Assembly: GCF_030684185.1 (NCBI RefSeq)
Contig: NZ_JAUXOY010000014.1
Coordinates: 404,001-468,000, forward strand
DNA: 64,000 nucleotides
Direction: 5' to 3'
Source: Methylotenera sp.
GTDB taxonomy: Bacteria > Pseudomonadota > Gammaproteobacteria > Burkholderiales > Methylophilaceae
Shown here: positions 44,976 through 54,411 of the stretch, piece by piece
Position numbering within the stretch: position 1 is the stretch's first letter
How the letters are laid out: each line of letters opens with the position of its first letter
Program-made: the position numbers and the translations under genes
Notes under the pieces: model-generated
What the model was told of the DNA's origin: nothing
Database searches by the model: none
What the model saw: only the letters and a program-made list of their open reading frames with translations

Positions 44976-45213
44976 AACCGAATTGATTATAGCAGTGCAT
45001 GCGGCGCTAGATGGTGATTGGGATGCTGCTCACAAAATCGCTCAAAATTACAGTGACACTACGGCAAATTGGCTGCACGCAGTGCTGCATAAAATAGAAG
45101 GTGATGAGTGGAACAGCAAATATTGGTATGCGCGTACTGATGGCAATAGGTATGAAGATTTTAGTGATTCAACAAAAGAGCTGATAGCGATTCAGGTTAG
45201 TTTGCCACAATAG
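44965..45213 (+). CDS. Conserved small protein
   Basis: A short acidic protein of 82 aa: [52 protein letters not shown] recognise this as a widespread short hypothetical of proteobacteria, with the DW-AHKIAQ and [15 protein letters not shown] blocks; the helix-pair layout recalls a single TPR-like unit. It starts at TTG 44965 and overlaps the end of the GIY-YIG gene by 11 bases, which suggests coupled translation. Function is unknown. Confidence 0.75.
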   Translation: MTNKTELIIAVHAALDGDWDAAHKIAQNYSDTTANWLHAVLHKIEGDEWNSKYWYARTDGNRYEDFSDSTKELIAIQVSLPQ

Positions 45214-45259
45214 AAAACCTGTCACGTGGAATATCAAATTTAGTAGCTTATACTCCACG

Positions 45260-45282
45260 GGCGAGGCTCTCGCCGCCTCGCC
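45260..45282. terminator. GC-rich hairpin between convergent genes
   Basis: GGCGAGGC pairs with GCCTCGCC over a 7-base loop. It lies between two converging genes but has no T-run, so termination would be weak or factor-assisted. Confidence 0.5.
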
Positions 45283-45301
45283 AGCCTGTATGGATTAAAC
45301 G

Positions 45302-45802
45302 TCAGCCAAAACTTTCTGCTGGATTCATAAAAAACATCTTTTTCCAGCCTTGTGTTTGGGCTGATAATTTCCAAGGGTAGGGAACGAGTGACATTACACT
45401 GTAGTGTAAATGCGGCGGTTTACCCGCTGCATTGCCTGAGTCGCCCACAGTGCCTATCCCTTTGCCTGATGTTGCCCAGTCAAATGTTTTGATGTGAATT
45501 CCATCCAAATGTGAATAGTAATAAATGCGCCATTTTGGCCCAAGTACGACCACTACATTTCCGCCCATTTCAATATGGCCCGTGTATATCACTAACCCGC
45601 TAGTGCTTGATATTACCGGTGTACCAAGTTTGGCGAATATATCGATACCTTTATGTACTCCAGATTTCCCCCATGGAGCATACCAAAAACTTAGTCTATT
45701 CCAATCTTTGGCTGTGGCGTTTTTTACGGGGATTATTCCGTGCGCAGGGAGTACAAGTCCGAGCGCGAGGATAATCGCTAAAAATTTGAGTGTTTTTAGC
45801 AT
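45302..45802 (-). CDS. M23 family metallopeptidase (LytM domain)
   Basis: Exported protein of 166 aa with a signal peptide (KTLKFLAIILALGLVLPAHG). The LytM zinc site is complete: HxxxD in GVHKGIDIFAKLGTPV and HxH in KPPHLHYSV, with a GDSGNAAGKPPHLHY loop. It is probably a peptidoglycan endopeptidase. It starts seven bases after creD, so it should be in the CreB-controlled transcript. Confidence 0.9.
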   Translation of the reverse strand: MLKTLKFLAIILALGLVLPAHGIIPVKNATAKDWNRLSFWYAPWGKSGVHKGIDIFAKLGTPVISSTSGLVIYTGHIEMGGNVVVVLGPKWRIYYYSHLDGIHIKTFDWATSGKGIGTVGDSGNAAGKPPHLHYSVMSLVPYPWKLSAQTQGWKKMFFMNPAESFG

Positions 45803-45809
45803 GGTCGGT

Positions 45810-47201
45810 TTATATCGTTTCGTAAGTTGGTTTGGCAGGATTGTTGCTAATTTGATACCAATCGACCTTGCGTGTAATAATCATAGTTGCGGCAAGTAAG
45901 CCAAACACCAGAAAGCTTCCCATCAGCAAAGCATTATCTTCAGAAGCTAATATGCCATACAACGCGCCATATAATGCGGTGAGAAGCCCTGCAAACATCA
46001 AACCGTGGCTTTTGTTTTTTAGCACATGCGCAAGGTAGTAGCCCAGCAATGCTACACAGGCCAAACTTGCAATCAAGTATGAAACTGCAAAGCTAATATG
46101 CTCTGAAAGTGAAATTAGTAACAAGTAAAACAATGCCATTGCTAAGCCAACCAGCGTGTATTGTGCAGGGTGTATACGTAGGCGCTTTAGTATTTCAAAG
46201 ATAAAGAAGCCGGCAAAAGTCAGGCCGATGAACAACAAGCCGTACTTTGTGGCGCGGTCTGCTTGGCTGTAAACGTTAATGGGCTCTACAAAGCCGATAG
46301 AGAGTGATTCAAATGACTGGTTTGAATAAGCTTTATCAGCTGTTGATTTTTCATTCCAGCGTTGCTCAAGCATATTTAGTAATGAAGTTTGGTTGCTGCT
46401 TGAAAGTGACGAAACTGCCCATTGTGCTTCAAAGCCCGCCGGGGTGATTTTCTGTGTAGCCGCATCTGGCAAAAAGCTGCCATTAAAATGAGGATGTTGC
46501 CAACTTGATTGCAAAGCGATTTTGTTGTTATCGGCAATTGGTGTGAAGTTGAAATTTTCCATGCCACGTAAATTAAGCTGAAATTCAAAGCTTAACGTTT
46601 TTATTGCTACCACATCTAATTTGCCTAATTTCGCATGAATACCATTGCCCAGCACAGACAAATTCGTGCCTTGCATAAACGCATATGTTTCGTTATTGAG
46701 TGTGAGTTCTGGCTTACCGTTAATACCACGCGTGTCGTTAATGCCTACGCTTACATATGCAGGTAAAATGGTGATTTTCCCACCTTCATGTTGTGGTGTT
46801 AATTTAAAATCTGTGCCTAAGTTAAACGTGCCTTTAATTTTTCCGCCCAATTGATACATTAAGGCTTTATAGATACCTAACTTTTTGTATTCATTGGTAA
46901 AACCGCCGCTCAGCTCTAAATCTTCCGGCAGGGAATATACAACGTACTCAACTTTACGTTTTTCAATTTTTTTCACCTTATTTTCGGTGACGATTTCATC
47001 ATATTCTTCAATATATGGGATAGCCAGCACAGGCCCAATAATGGTTTGCGCGCCAGCTGAGCTTCTGGCGATTTCTTGTTTTACTTCTTCCTGCCTGTAT
47101 TGACGCTCTTTGATGAGCGAATTGACCACGCTCACAGCCCATGACATGAGGACGGTGAGTATAAAAATACCGATGACTTTAAAAACAAATGCTCGATTCA
47201 T
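45810..47201 (-). CDS. creD: Cell-envelope protein CreD
   Basis: Inner-membrane protein of 463 aa. One N-terminal helix (VIGIFILTVLMSWAVSVV) is followed by the family motif LIKERQYRQEEVKQEIARSSAGAQTIIGPVLAIPY. A large periplasmic domain includes FNLGTDFKLTPQHEGGKI and VSVGINDTRGI. A C-terminal cluster of about six helices (YGLLFIGLTFAGFFIFEIL onward) contains the PAQYTLVGLAMALFYLLLISLSEHISF motif. In other bacteria it is the main target of CreBC and supports envelope integrity and beta-lactam response. A perfect cre tag lies 68 bases upstream of its start. Confidence 0.93.
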   Translation of the reverse strand: MNRAFVFKVIGIFILTVLMSWAVSVVNSLIKERQYRQEEVKQEIARSSAGAQTIIGPVLAIPYIEEYDEIVTENKVKKIEKRKVEYVVYSLPEDLELSGGFTNEYKKLGIYKALMYQLGGKIKGTFNLGTDFKLTPQHEGGKITILPAYVSVGINDTRGINGKPELTLNNETYAFMQGTNLSVLGNGIHAKLGKLDVVAIKTLSFEFQLNLRGMENFNFTPIADNNKIALQSSWQHPHFNGSFLPDAATQKITPAGFEAQWAVSSLSSSNQTSLLNMLEQRWNEKSTADKAYSNQSFESLSIGFVEPINVYSQADRATKYGLLFIGLTFAGFFIFEILKRLRIHPAQYTLVGLAMALFYLLLISLSEHISFAVSYLIASLACVALLGYYLAHVLKNKSHGLMFAGLLTALYGALYGILASEDNALLMGSFLVFGLLAATMIITRKVDWYQISNNPAKPTYETI

Positions 47202-47269
47202 GATTAACCCTAATAAACAATGTGGAGTTAGCAGAATAGTAGGAGCATGTGAAGTGTTGATGCAGTTGT

Positions 47270-47285
47270 GTGAAGTGAATGTGAA
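47270..47285 (-). promoter_or_regulatory. cre tag (CreB-binding site) upstream of creD
   Basis: On the minus strand TTCAC, six bases, TTCAC: an exact match to the CreB consensus TTCACnnnnnnTTCAC. A further TTCAC lies at 47253-47249, and the spacer itself contains TTCAC, so several half-sites cluster. It occupies the gap between the creC stop and the creD start. Confidence 0.85.
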
Positions 47286-47304
47286 GTTTTTAAACTAGGT
47301 AAAG

Positions 47305-48747
47305 TTAGGTTTTTGGTAAGGTGACAATTGCAACCGCACCGCCACCTGCATGATTTTTTAGAGTGATGCTGCCACCATGCAGTTTCGCCACTTCCTGCAC
47401 GAAATTTAAACCCAGCCCCGTACTTTTTTGTCCTGTGTTTATTGGAAAATCAGGGCGGGGCAGTGAGTAGAATTTATCGAAAACTTTATCAATCGCATAG
47501 TCAGGAATGCCTGTGCCTTGGTCTTGAATGGCGATTTGGATGTGATTTTTTTCTTCTGTCACATTTATGTTAATTGTGCTGTTTGGCGGGCTGAAATCTA
47601 GCGCATTTTCCAGTAGATTATAAATGGCTTGTCCCAATAGAAAGCTATCTGCTTTTATTATAACGGCAGGGCTGCAAGCCGAATGGATGCTGACCTGAAG
47701 AGTGTGTGCTTTTTGGCTTAAATGGTGTAATTGGGTGTAGATTAAATCGTTTAAATTCACGCTGGTTAAGTGCGTGAGTTGCTGTTGATGTTCTAGTGCA
47801 GCCAAGCCCAGCATGTTTTGAATGATGGTTTGCACACGGCTGGATTGTGCTTTAATTTGCCCTAAAAAGTGTGCTTGATCTGCCGGGGGCATGCTGGGTG
47901 AAATAAGCTCCAGCGCGCCTTGAATAGCAGTCATTGGACTTTTTAACTCATGTGTTAAATGTTGAATAGAGTCTTGCACATGTTCTTTGCCGTCTAGCTC
48001 GATGCGCATTTTTTGCATAGCGTTTGCCAGCTCGCTTAACTCGTCATTGCTGGAGGTTGGCGGGATGGCCTTTTCACCATTAGCCACGCTAATCGCGTAA
48101 TCACGTAGTTCGTTGATTTTTTTGGTAAACCGCCAAGTAAATAAAGCGCCGATGGCAAGTGAAAGTGAAAACAATAACGCACCCCATCTGATAATTTTAT
48201 TTTGAGCACGTTCAATAAATGGCAGTAAAGTTCGGTTAGGTTTGGCAACAGTGAGTGAGCCAATAATTTTGTTGCCATCTTTAATGGGTGCGGCAATGTA
48301 CATAATAGTATCGCTTTGTTTGTCGCCAGCGACTACAGGACTTGAGCGCACGCCATATTTTCCTTGTAGCGTTAAATATACGTCATTCCATTTTGAATAA
48401 TTTTGGCCAACTGCAAGTGTGGCAGAGTCAAAAATAACGATACCCTGAGCATTGGTGATATACACACGATAATCTGCCTCCTTCTTTTTAATGCCCCAAA
48501 TATTAGCTTTGGTAGCACGCGCACGATATTGCGCCAAGCCTTGTGCAAAGTTGCCTGTTTGAATATTGCCAGATTTAACGTCATTTGCGGCAAGTTCTGC
48601 CAGCACATTTGCAGTGTCTACCAGCGCATCTTCCATTGCCTGACGTACGCCGGGTTTTACTTCATCTACAAAAATAGTTAGCACAAACCAGGCGGCAAGA
48701 CCCACCAGTAAAAAATAACCTAAGAAAATTTTAAGGCTAATTCTCAT
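47305..48747 (-). CDS. creC: Sensor histidine kinase CreC
   Basis: Membrane sensor kinase of 480 aa for CreB. The first helix is FLGYFLLVGLAAWFVLTIF (~8-26), then comes a periplasmic CACHE-like region with YRVYITNAQGIVIFDSA, and the second helix lies at about 187-204. A HAMP region precedes phosphoacceptor H266 (QHLTHELKSPMTAIQGALEL). The ATPase motifs are NLLENALDFSP, IQDQGTGIPDY and STGLGLNFV. Its start overlaps the creB stop by four bases. The order creB-creC-creD is as in enterobacteria. Confidence 0.93.
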   Translation of the reverse strand: MRISLKIFLGYFLLVGLAAWFVLTIFVDEVKPGVRQAMEDALVDTANVLAELAANDVKSGNIQTGNFAQGLAQYRARATKANIWGIKKKEADYRVYITNAQGIVIFDSATLAVGQNYSKWNDVYLTLQGKYGVRSSPVVAGDKQSDTIMYIAAPIKDGNKIIGSLTVAKPNRTLLPFIERAQNKIIRWGALLFSLSLAIGALFTWRFTKKINELRDYAISVANGEKAIPPTSSNDELSELANAMQKMRIELDGKEHVQDSIQHLTHELKSPMTAIQGALELISPSMPPADQAHFLGQIKAQSSRVQTIIQNMLGLAALEHQQQLTHLTSVNLNDLIYTQLHHLSQKAHTLQVSIHSACSPAVIIKADSFLLGQAIYNLLENALDFSPPNSTININVTEEKNHIQIAIQDQGTGIPDYAIDKVFDKFYSLPRPDFPINTGQKSTGLGLNFVQEVAKLHGGSITLKNHAGGGAVAIVTLPKT

Positions 48748-49418
48748 ACTTGCAAGCTATAACCCATGCCGCGATGCGTAATGATGACTGCACTTGCCGC
48801 ATCAATACTACGCAACTTTGCCCGTAGCGTTTTAATGTGTGCATCCACAGTGCGCTCTAGCGTGTTTTCGGCGTTAGCCCACACAATATCCATCAGATAA
48901 TCACGTGAGTAAACCCTCTGTGGCTGGTTAATCAGCGTTTTAAGTAGCAAATATTCATAGCGCGTGAGTTCTAAATATTGCCCAAGGTATTGAATACGAT
49001 TTGCTATTCCATCTACTATAAACTGGTTGTTTTTAGTGTTGTTATTCAAATGTAATTCAGAGCGTCGCAAAATCGCTTTCACGCGTGCCACTACTTCACG
49101 CGGGCTAAAAGGTTTGGTGACATAATCATCCGCGCCAATTTCCAAGCCTACAATGCGGTCTATTTCATGATTACGTGCAGTTAAAAATAAAATGGGGATT
49201 TGCGAAGTCTCACGAATTTTTTTGCACACATCAAAGCCTGTCATGTCTGGCAGGCCAACGTCCAGTATGACGAAATCAAAAGTTTGCTGGCTGAGTTGTG
49301 TCATTGCTTCACCGCCCATAATCTTGTGTGTGGTCACAACCCCAGCCTCTTTAAAAGCGTAGATTAGTGTTTCTGCAATTGCAGGTTCGTCTTCAATAAT
49401 AAGTATATGGAGTGACAT
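48744..49418 (-). CDS. creB: Response regulator CreB
   Basis: OmpR-class regulator of 224 aa. The receiver has IIEDE, phosphoacceptor D53 (FVILDVGLPDMTGFDVCKKIR), FLTAR and the switch Lys in YVTKPFSPREVVARV. The winged-helix effector domain ends LERTVDAHIKTLRAKLRSIDAASAVIITHRGMGYSL. The DAHIKTLRAKLR motif and the context identify it as CreB. It heads creB-creC-(cre tag)-creD-M23. Confidence 0.93.
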   Translation of the reverse strand: MSLHILIIEDEPAIAETLIYAFKEAGVVTTHKIMGGEAMTQLSQQTFDFVILDVGLPDMTGFDVCKKIRETSQIPILFLTARNHEIDRIVGLEIGADDYVTKPFSPREVVARVKAILRRSELHLNNNTKNNQFIVDGIANRIQYLGQYLELTRYEYLLLKTLINQPQRVYSRDYLMDIVWANAENTLERTVDAHIKTLRAKLRSIDAASAVIITHRGMGYSLQV

Positions 49419-49445
49419 GGTGCTATTCTAGACGAAAATGATAAG

Positions 49446-49470
49446 AAAAAGGCTCGCGATGCGAGCCTTG
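49446..49470 (-). terminator. Intrinsic terminator after dnaJ
   Basis: On the minus strand GGCTCGC, ATC, GCGAGCC form a tight 7-bp stem followed by TTTTTCTTAT. It lies 23 bases beyond the dnaJ stop and ends the grpE-dnaK-dnaJ unit before creB. Confidence 0.88.
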
Positions 49471-49492
49471 ATTAGCACACCAAAAATCTGAA

Positions 49493-50614
49493 CTATCCAA
49501 AAAAGTCTTTGGCTTTATCTACCCAGCTTTTATTTTTAGGGCTGTGTTTACCAGAGTCTGCTTGAGTGCTGGTTTCAAATTCGCGCAGTAACTCTTTTTG
49601 TTTTTCAGTGAGTTTTACCGGCGTTTCCACTACTACATGCACCATTAAATCCCCATGTTCGGATTGGCGCAATGGTTTAATGCCTTTGCCGCGTAACCTG
49701 AATATGCCACCTGTTTGTGTTTCGGCAGGAATCTTCATTTTGGCTGAGCCGCCTAACGTCGGGACTTCAATTTCTCCACCTAAAGCTGCTGTACTAAAAC
49801 TGATTGGCATTTCGCAATGCAAATTACCGCCTTCGCGTTGGAAAATATCATGTTCTTTTAGGTGAATCACTACATATAAATCACCGGTTGGCCCGCCGTT
49901 TACACCAGCTTCGCCCTCGCCACTTAAACGGATTCTGTCGCCTTCATCAACTCCTGCAGGAATCTTCACTGAAAGTGTTTTGTTTTGCTTGGTACGACCA
50001 GCACCGTTACAGCTTGGGCAAGGGTCTTTCACCATTTTGCCGCTACCATGACATTTAGGGCAGGTTTGTTGAACCGAGAAAAATCCTTGTTGCATGCGAA
50101 CTTGACCATGGCCAGCACAAGTTGAACAGGTCACTGGTTGGGTGCCAGGACGTGCGCCAGAACCTTTACAGGTTTCACAGGTAGATTGCACTGGGATGCG
50201 AATTTTTGACTCAATACCTTTGGCAGCATCTTCAAGCGAGATTTCCATGTTGTAGCGGAGGTCTGCGCCACGATATACGTTATTGCGACTACCGCCCTGG
50301 CTACGCCCACCACCGAAAATATCACCGAAAATATCGCCAAATGCATCACTAAAACCAGCACCACCAAACCCGGCGCCGCCACCTTGTTCTACACCGGCAT
50401 GGCCATATTGGTCATAGGCAGCGCGTTTTTGGTCGTCAGAGAGCATTTCATAAGCCTCTTTGGCTTCTTTAAACTGCTCTTCAGCTTTTGGGTTGTCCGG
50501 ATTACGGTCAGGGTGATACTTCATCGCAAGCTTGCGATAAGATTTTTTAATGTCTTCTTCAGAAGCGTCTTTATTCACGCCTAATATTTCGTAATAATCT
50601 CTTTTTGTAGCCAT
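49493..50614 (-). CDS. dnaJ: Chaperone DnaJ (Hsp40)
   Basis: Type I J-protein of 373 aa. The J domain carries the HPD motif ([27 protein letters not shown]). A Gly-rich G/F region follows ([20 protein letters not shown]), then four CxxCxGxG zinc repeats ([36 protein letters not shown]) and the C-terminal substrate domains. It is downstream of dnaK with a hairpin in between. It stimulates DnaK ATPase activity. Confidence 0.97.
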   Translation of the reverse strand: MATKRDYYEILGVNKDASEEDIKKSYRKLAMKYHPDRNPDNPKAEEQFKEAKEAYEMLSDDQKRAAYDQYGHAGVEQGGGAGFGGAGFSDAFGDIFGDIFGGGRSQGGSRNNVYRGADLRYNMEISLEDAAKGIESKIRIPVQSTCETCKGSGARPGTQPVTCSTCAGHGQVRMQQGFFSVQQTCPKCHGSGKMVKDPCPSCNGAGRTKQNKTLSVKIPAGVDEGDRIRLSGEGEAGVNGGPTGDLYVVIHLKEHDIFQREGGNLHCEMPISFSTAALGGEIEVPTLGGSAKMKIPAETQTGGIFRLRGKGIKPLRQSEHGDLMVHVVVETPVKLTEKQKELLREFETSTQADSGKHSPKNKSWVDKAKDFFG

Positions 50615-50675
50615 AATTTAGTCAATACTTAAGTGGTGCTTGGTTAGTTGGTATGTTAGGTAGTTGATAGCGAAA

Positions 50676-50708
50676 AGTCGTTAGCATCCATCAATGATGC
50701 TAACGACT
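50676..50708. terminator. Hairpin between dnaK and dnaJ
   Basis: AGTCGTTAGCATC pairs perfectly with GATGCTAACGACT (13 bp, 7-base loop). On the minus strand it is followed by a short T-run (TTTTCGC), so it probably attenuates transcription from dnaK into dnaJ. A third partial copy, ACTAACGACT, follows a few bases later on the plus strand. Confidence 0.7.
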
Positions 50709-50734
50709 AGTGACTAGTTACTAACGACTATAAA

Positions 50735-52657
50735 TTAGTCTTTTTTCACTTCTTCAAACTCGGCATCCAAAACGTCGCCGTCCACTGTTTTTTCACTTTC
50801 TTTACTTGGTTGAGCACTTTCAGTATTTGCCTGCGCCTGTTGCTCGGCATAAACTTTCTCACCTAGCTTTTGTGAAGCTTCTGTTAAGGCGTTGGTTTTA
50901 GCTTCAATCGTGTCCTTGTCGTCAGACTTCATCGCTTCTTCAACATCTTTCAGCGCAGTTTCAATCGCTTCTTTTTCAGCAGCATCTAGCTTATCACCAT
51001 GTTCAGCGAGTGATTTTTTCACTGAATGCACCATGCCATCGGCGGCATTGCGCGCGTCTACAAGTTCGCGATATTTCTTATCTTCATCTGCATATTTAAT
51101 GGCATCTTCTTCCATTTGCTGAATTTCAGCTTCAGACAAGCCGCTATTGGCTTTAATGGTAATTTTATTTTCTTTGCCAGTGGCTTTATCTTTTGCTGAA
51201 ACATGCAAGATACCGTTAGCGTCAATATCAAAAGTTACTTCAATTTGCGGCATGCCACGTGGTGCTGGTGGAATATCGCTCAAGTTGAATTGTCCTAGCG
51301 ATTTGTTGGCAGAAGCCATTTCACGCTCACCTTGCAACACCTGAATTGTTACCGCATTTTGGTTGTCATCGGCAGTTGAGAACGTTTGCGATGCCTTGGT
51401 AGGAATCGTGGTATTTTTCTTAATCACTTTAGTCATCACGCCGCCAAGTGTTTCAATGCCTAGTGATAATGGCGTTACATCAAGTAACAACACATCTTTA
51501 ACATCACCTTTTAGCACACCGCCTTGAATTGCAGCACCCACGGCTACTGCTTCATCAGGATTGACATCTTTACGTGGCTCTTTGCCGAAGATTTCTTTTA
51601 CTTTTTCTTGTACTTTTGGCATACGGCTTTGACCGCCAACCAAAATTACGTCAGTAATGTCTTCAATTTTAACGCCAGCGTCTTTAATCGCTGTGCGGCA
51701 TGGTGCCATTGTGCGCTCAATCAAATCATCAACTAAAGATTCTAATTTCGCACGTGTGATTTTTACCACTAAGTGTTTAGGGCCTGTTGCATCTGCAGTA
51801 ATGTAAGGCAGGTTCACTTCAGTCTGTGTCGCGCCAGATAACTCGATTTTGGCCTTTTCTGCAGCCTCTTTTAAGCGTTGTTTTGCTAACAAATCATTAC
51901 GTAAATCTAAGCCATTTTCCTTTTTGAACTCATCAGCCAAGAAATCAATCAAGCGGTTATCAAAGTCTTCACCACCGAGGAATGTATCGCCGTTAGTTGA
52001 AAGCACTTCAAATTGATGTTCGCCGTCAATACTTGAAATTTCAATAATAGAAACGTCAAAAGTACCGCCACCCAAGTCATACACAGCAATTTTACGATCA
52101 CCTTCTTGCTTGTCTAAACCAAATGCAAGTGCAGCCGCAGTAGGCTCGTTGATGATGCGCTTAACATCTAAACCAGCAATACGACCAGCATCTTTAGTGG
52201 CTTGGCGTTGGCTGTCATTAAAATATGCTGGCACTGTAATAACCGCTTCAGTCACTTCTTCGCCCAAGTAATCTTCAGCGGTTTTTTTCATTTTACGTAA
52301 AACTTCAGCTGAGATTTGCGGAGGTGCCATTTTTACGCCGCGAACTTCTACCCATGCGTCGCCATTATCAGCTTTTGTGATGGTGTAAGGCATCAAACCA
52401 ATGTCTTTTTGCACTTCTTTTTCTTCAAAACGGCGACCAATCAAACGTTTTACTGCGTAAAGCGTATTTTTTGGGTTAGTTACAGCCTGACGCTTTGCAG
52501 GAGCGCCCGCTAAAATTTCGCCATCTTCCTGATACGCAATGATTGAAGGTGTGGTACGTGCGCCTTCGGCGTTTTCAATGACGCGTGGCTTGCCGCCTTC
52601 CATCACTGCAACGCAAGAGTTTGTAGTACCTAAGTCAATACCAATGATTTTTCCCAT
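50735..52657 (-). CDS. dnaK: Chaperone DnaK (Hsp70)
   Basis: ATP-dependent chaperone of 640 aa. The nucleotide-binding domain opens [19 protein letters not shown] and contains [13 protein letters not shown] and [13 protein letters not shown]. The linker [22 protein letters not shown] joins the substrate-binding domain, and the C-terminus ends [10 protein letters not shown] as in other proteobacterial DnaKs. It lies between grpE and dnaJ. A candidate sigma-32 promoter precedes it in the 195-base gap from grpE. Confidence 0.98.
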   Translation of the reverse strand: MGKIIGIDLGTTNSCVAVMEGGKPRVIENAEGARTTPSIIAYQEDGEILAGAPAKRQAVTNPKNTLYAVKRLIGRRFEEKEVQKDIGLMPYTITKADNGDAWVEVRGVKMAPPQISAEVLRKMKKTAEDYLGEEVTEAVITVPAYFNDSQRQATKDAGRIAGLDVKRIINEPTAAALAFGLDKQEGDRKIAVYDLGGGTFDVSIIEISSIDGEHQFEVLSTNGDTFLGGEDFDNRLIDFLADEFKKENGLDLRNDLLAKQRLKEAAEKAKIELSGATQTEVNLPYITADATGPKHLVVKITRAKLESLVDDLIERTMAPCRTAIKDAGVKIEDITDVILVGGQSRMPKVQEKVKEIFGKEPRKDVNPDEAVAVGAAIQGGVLKGDVKDVLLLDVTPLSLGIETLGGVMTKVIKKNTTIPTKASQTFSTADDNQNAVTIQVLQGEREMASANKSLGQFNLSDIPPAPRGMPQIEVTFDIDANGILHVSAKDKATGKENKITIKANSGLSEAEIQQMEEDAIKYADEDKKYRELVDARNAADGMVHSVKKSLAEHGDKLDAAEKEAIETALKDVEEAMKSDDKDTIEAKTNALTEASQKLGEKVYAEQQAQANTESAQPSKESEKTVDGDVLDAEFEEVKKD

Positions 52658-52765
52658 AATTCCTATTCCTTTTACTTATAAATTTGCCGTTGTAACTTGT
52701 ATAAAAACATGGTTTTCTATGTTCTACAGAGACAAGCGGTGGTTTTAAATTTTTACCTTGAAGCT

Positions 52766-52794
52766 ATTGTGGAGATTGTTTTTGTTATTTCAAG
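52766..52794 (-). promoter_or_regulatory. Candidate sigma-32 promoter before dnaK
   Basis: On the minus strand a perfect -35 CTTGAAA (52794-52788), a 15-base spacer, then CCACAAT (52772-52766) against the -10 consensus CCCCATnT. The -10 fit is partial, so this may be a secondary heat-shock start for dnaK in addition to read-through from grpE. Confidence 0.5.
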
Positions 52795-52852
52795 TGGCTG
52801 TTTTAATTTGATTTAACTTTTTAACTTGGTTTAACCAATAGATTAAGGCAAA

Positions 52853-53374
52853 TTATTTTGCTACCATCACTAAAGCTGGCCGTAGTACACGATCATTCAG
52901 CGTATATCCTTTTTGTAATACTGAAGTTACCGTATTAGGTTCGCCGCTATTTTCCAGCATGCTGATGGCTTGATGTTTGTTAGGGTCAAATTTTTCACCT
53001 AGGGGATTGATTTCAGCAATGTTGAATTTATCAAATACTGAAGTCAGTTGATTTGCGGTAATCTGAACGCCATCTTTGTAACTTTGTACGTCAGTTGCTT
53101 CAATAAGCAAGGCCGCATCAAGGCTATCTTTAACTGCCAATAACTCGTTCGAGAATTTCTCTAAGGCAAATTTACGTGCTTTTTCAATATCATCCATCGC
53201 ACGTCGACGAATGTTTTCGCCATCAGCCTTTACATATAAAACAGCAGCTTGCGCTTCTGCAAGCTGTGATTCCAATTCACTAATGCGGTCATCTAATGAA
53301 CCAGCAGCACCATTTTGCTGTAAATCATCTTCAATCGGTGTGTTGTATTGTGATTCTTGTGTATTTTCAGTCAT
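52853..53374 (-). CDS. grpE: Nucleotide-exchange factor GrpE
   Basis: Co-chaperone of 173 aa that exchanges ADP on DnaK. The N-terminal half is a long coiled coil ([58 protein letters not shown]). The beta-wing part has [23 protein letters not shown] and ends [22 protein letters not shown], the GrpE signature. It heads grpE-dnaK-dnaJ. A near-consensus sigma-32 promoter lies about 50 bases upstream. No hrcA gene precedes it. Confidence 0.97.
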   Translation of the reverse strand: MTENTQESQYNTPIEDDLQQNGAAGSLDDRISELESQLAEAQAAVLYVKADGENIRRRAMDDIEKARKFALEKFSNELLAVKDSLDAALLIEATDVQSYKDGVQITANQLTSVFDKFNIAEINPLGEKFDPNKHQAISMLENSGEPNTVTSVLQKGYTLNDRVLRPALVMVAK

Positions 53375-53425
53375 GAAGTATCCCTAATTATTTATTAGCA
53401 ATTATTTAAAAACAATGAACTCACA

Positions 53426-53451
53426 ATGGGGACGCTTTATAAAATCTCAAG
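53426..53451 (-). promoter_or_regulatory. Sigma-32 promoter for grpE-dnaK
   Basis: On the minus strand CTTGAGA (53451-53445), a 13-base spacer, then CCCCAT (53431-53426) followed by T. The sigma-32 consensus is CTTGAAA-N13/14-CCCCATnT, so only one base of the -35 differs. The site is about 50 bases before the grpE ATG and overlaps the space after the acyltransferase gene. Confidence 0.88.
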
Positions 53452-53512
53452 CTATTTAGTAAAATTTTTTAATTTAATAAAGGTAAGAGCCTTAGCTGCA
53501 ACTCTAGATGGA

Positions 53513-54400
53513 TTATAGATTCTGAGGTGGTAGCTGGTTACGTGCTTTGTAACGGTCGTACATCCATAAATACTGCGCAGGACATTGTTTAATAGTGCGT
53601 TCAATTTCCACATTAAGTAGAGTGGGTGTATTGATGCCGCCTGTGGCGATCGGGCGTATATGAATGTGGTAACCACGTCCGCTGCTTAAGCGCTCGCCAA
53701 ATGCCATGAGTACCTGCGCACCAGTTTTTTGTGCCAGCTTTGAGGCGAGTGTCATTGTGTAGGCAGGGCGCTCAAAAAAAGGCGCCCACTCACCTTCACC
53801 TTCCAAAGGTGCCTGGTCTGGCAAAATCCCAATGGCTTCGCCACGTTTTAATGCCTGTAACAATTGCTTTACTCCCTGGCTGTTGGCGGATGCGAGTGTG
53901 ACTTTGCCACGTTGCCGGCCCTCTGTAATGAGCGGCATTAGCCATTTTTGGCGTGGTGGACGGTAAAGCACCGCCATAGGATGACGTGCTCCGTAATAAA
54001 GCGAGGTAATTTCAAAGCAGCCGAGGTGTGGGGTTAGAAAAATCAGCCCTTTACCTGATTTTAGAGCCGTTTCTACATGCTCCCAACCAGATGTATTTTG
54101 TACCCAGTTGAGTACTTTATCTTGCGGTTTAAACCAAATGGCAAAGGTTTCAAGAGCACCTTTGCTGTTTTCAAGCGTGCTTTTAAATAACAGTTTTTTA
54201 AATTCAGCTGGGCTAGCGGCTAAGCCACATTGCTTTAGATTACGTTTGGCGTGCGCACGATGGTCGCCGTTAAATAGGTAGTTAATCAGGCCAAGTATTA
54301 CCCCGAGTGCGTGAATGATAGGTAAGGGTAAAAATCGCAGTAATTTCAGGCAACGCACAACTAGAACGGTGGCGGCTTGTTTAAGAAATGATTTCAACAT
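53513..54400 (-). CDS. Lipid A acyltransferase, LpxL/HtrB family
   Basis: Inner-membrane acyltransferase of 295 aa that adds a secondary acyl chain to lipid A. It has an N-terminal hydrophobic stretch (CLKLLRFLPLPIIHALGVILGLINYL). The catalytic Hx4E motif lies in LIFLTPHLGCFEITSLYYG. Also seen are AVLYRPPRQKWL, GILPDQAPLEGEGEWAPFFERPAYTM and the C-terminal CPAQYLWMYDRYKARNQ. The LpxL/LpxM subtype is not resolved. It is the last gene of the LPS cluster, next to waaC. Confidence 0.9.
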   Translation of the reverse strand: MLKSFLKQAATVLVVRCLKLLRFLPLPIIHALGVILGLINYLFNGDHRAHAKRNLKQCGLAASPAEFKKLLFKSTLENSKGALETFAIWFKPQDKVLNWVQNTSGWEHVETALKSGKGLIFLTPHLGCFEITSLYYGARHPMAVLYRPPRQKWLMPLITEGRQRGKVTLASANSQGVKQLLQALKRGEAIGILPDQAPLEGEGEWAPFFERPAYTMTLASKLAQKTGAQVLMAFGERLSSGRGYHIHIRPIATGGINTPTLLNVEIERTIKQCPAQYLWMYDRYKARNQLPPQNL

Positions 54401-54411
54401 ACGAGTAATGC

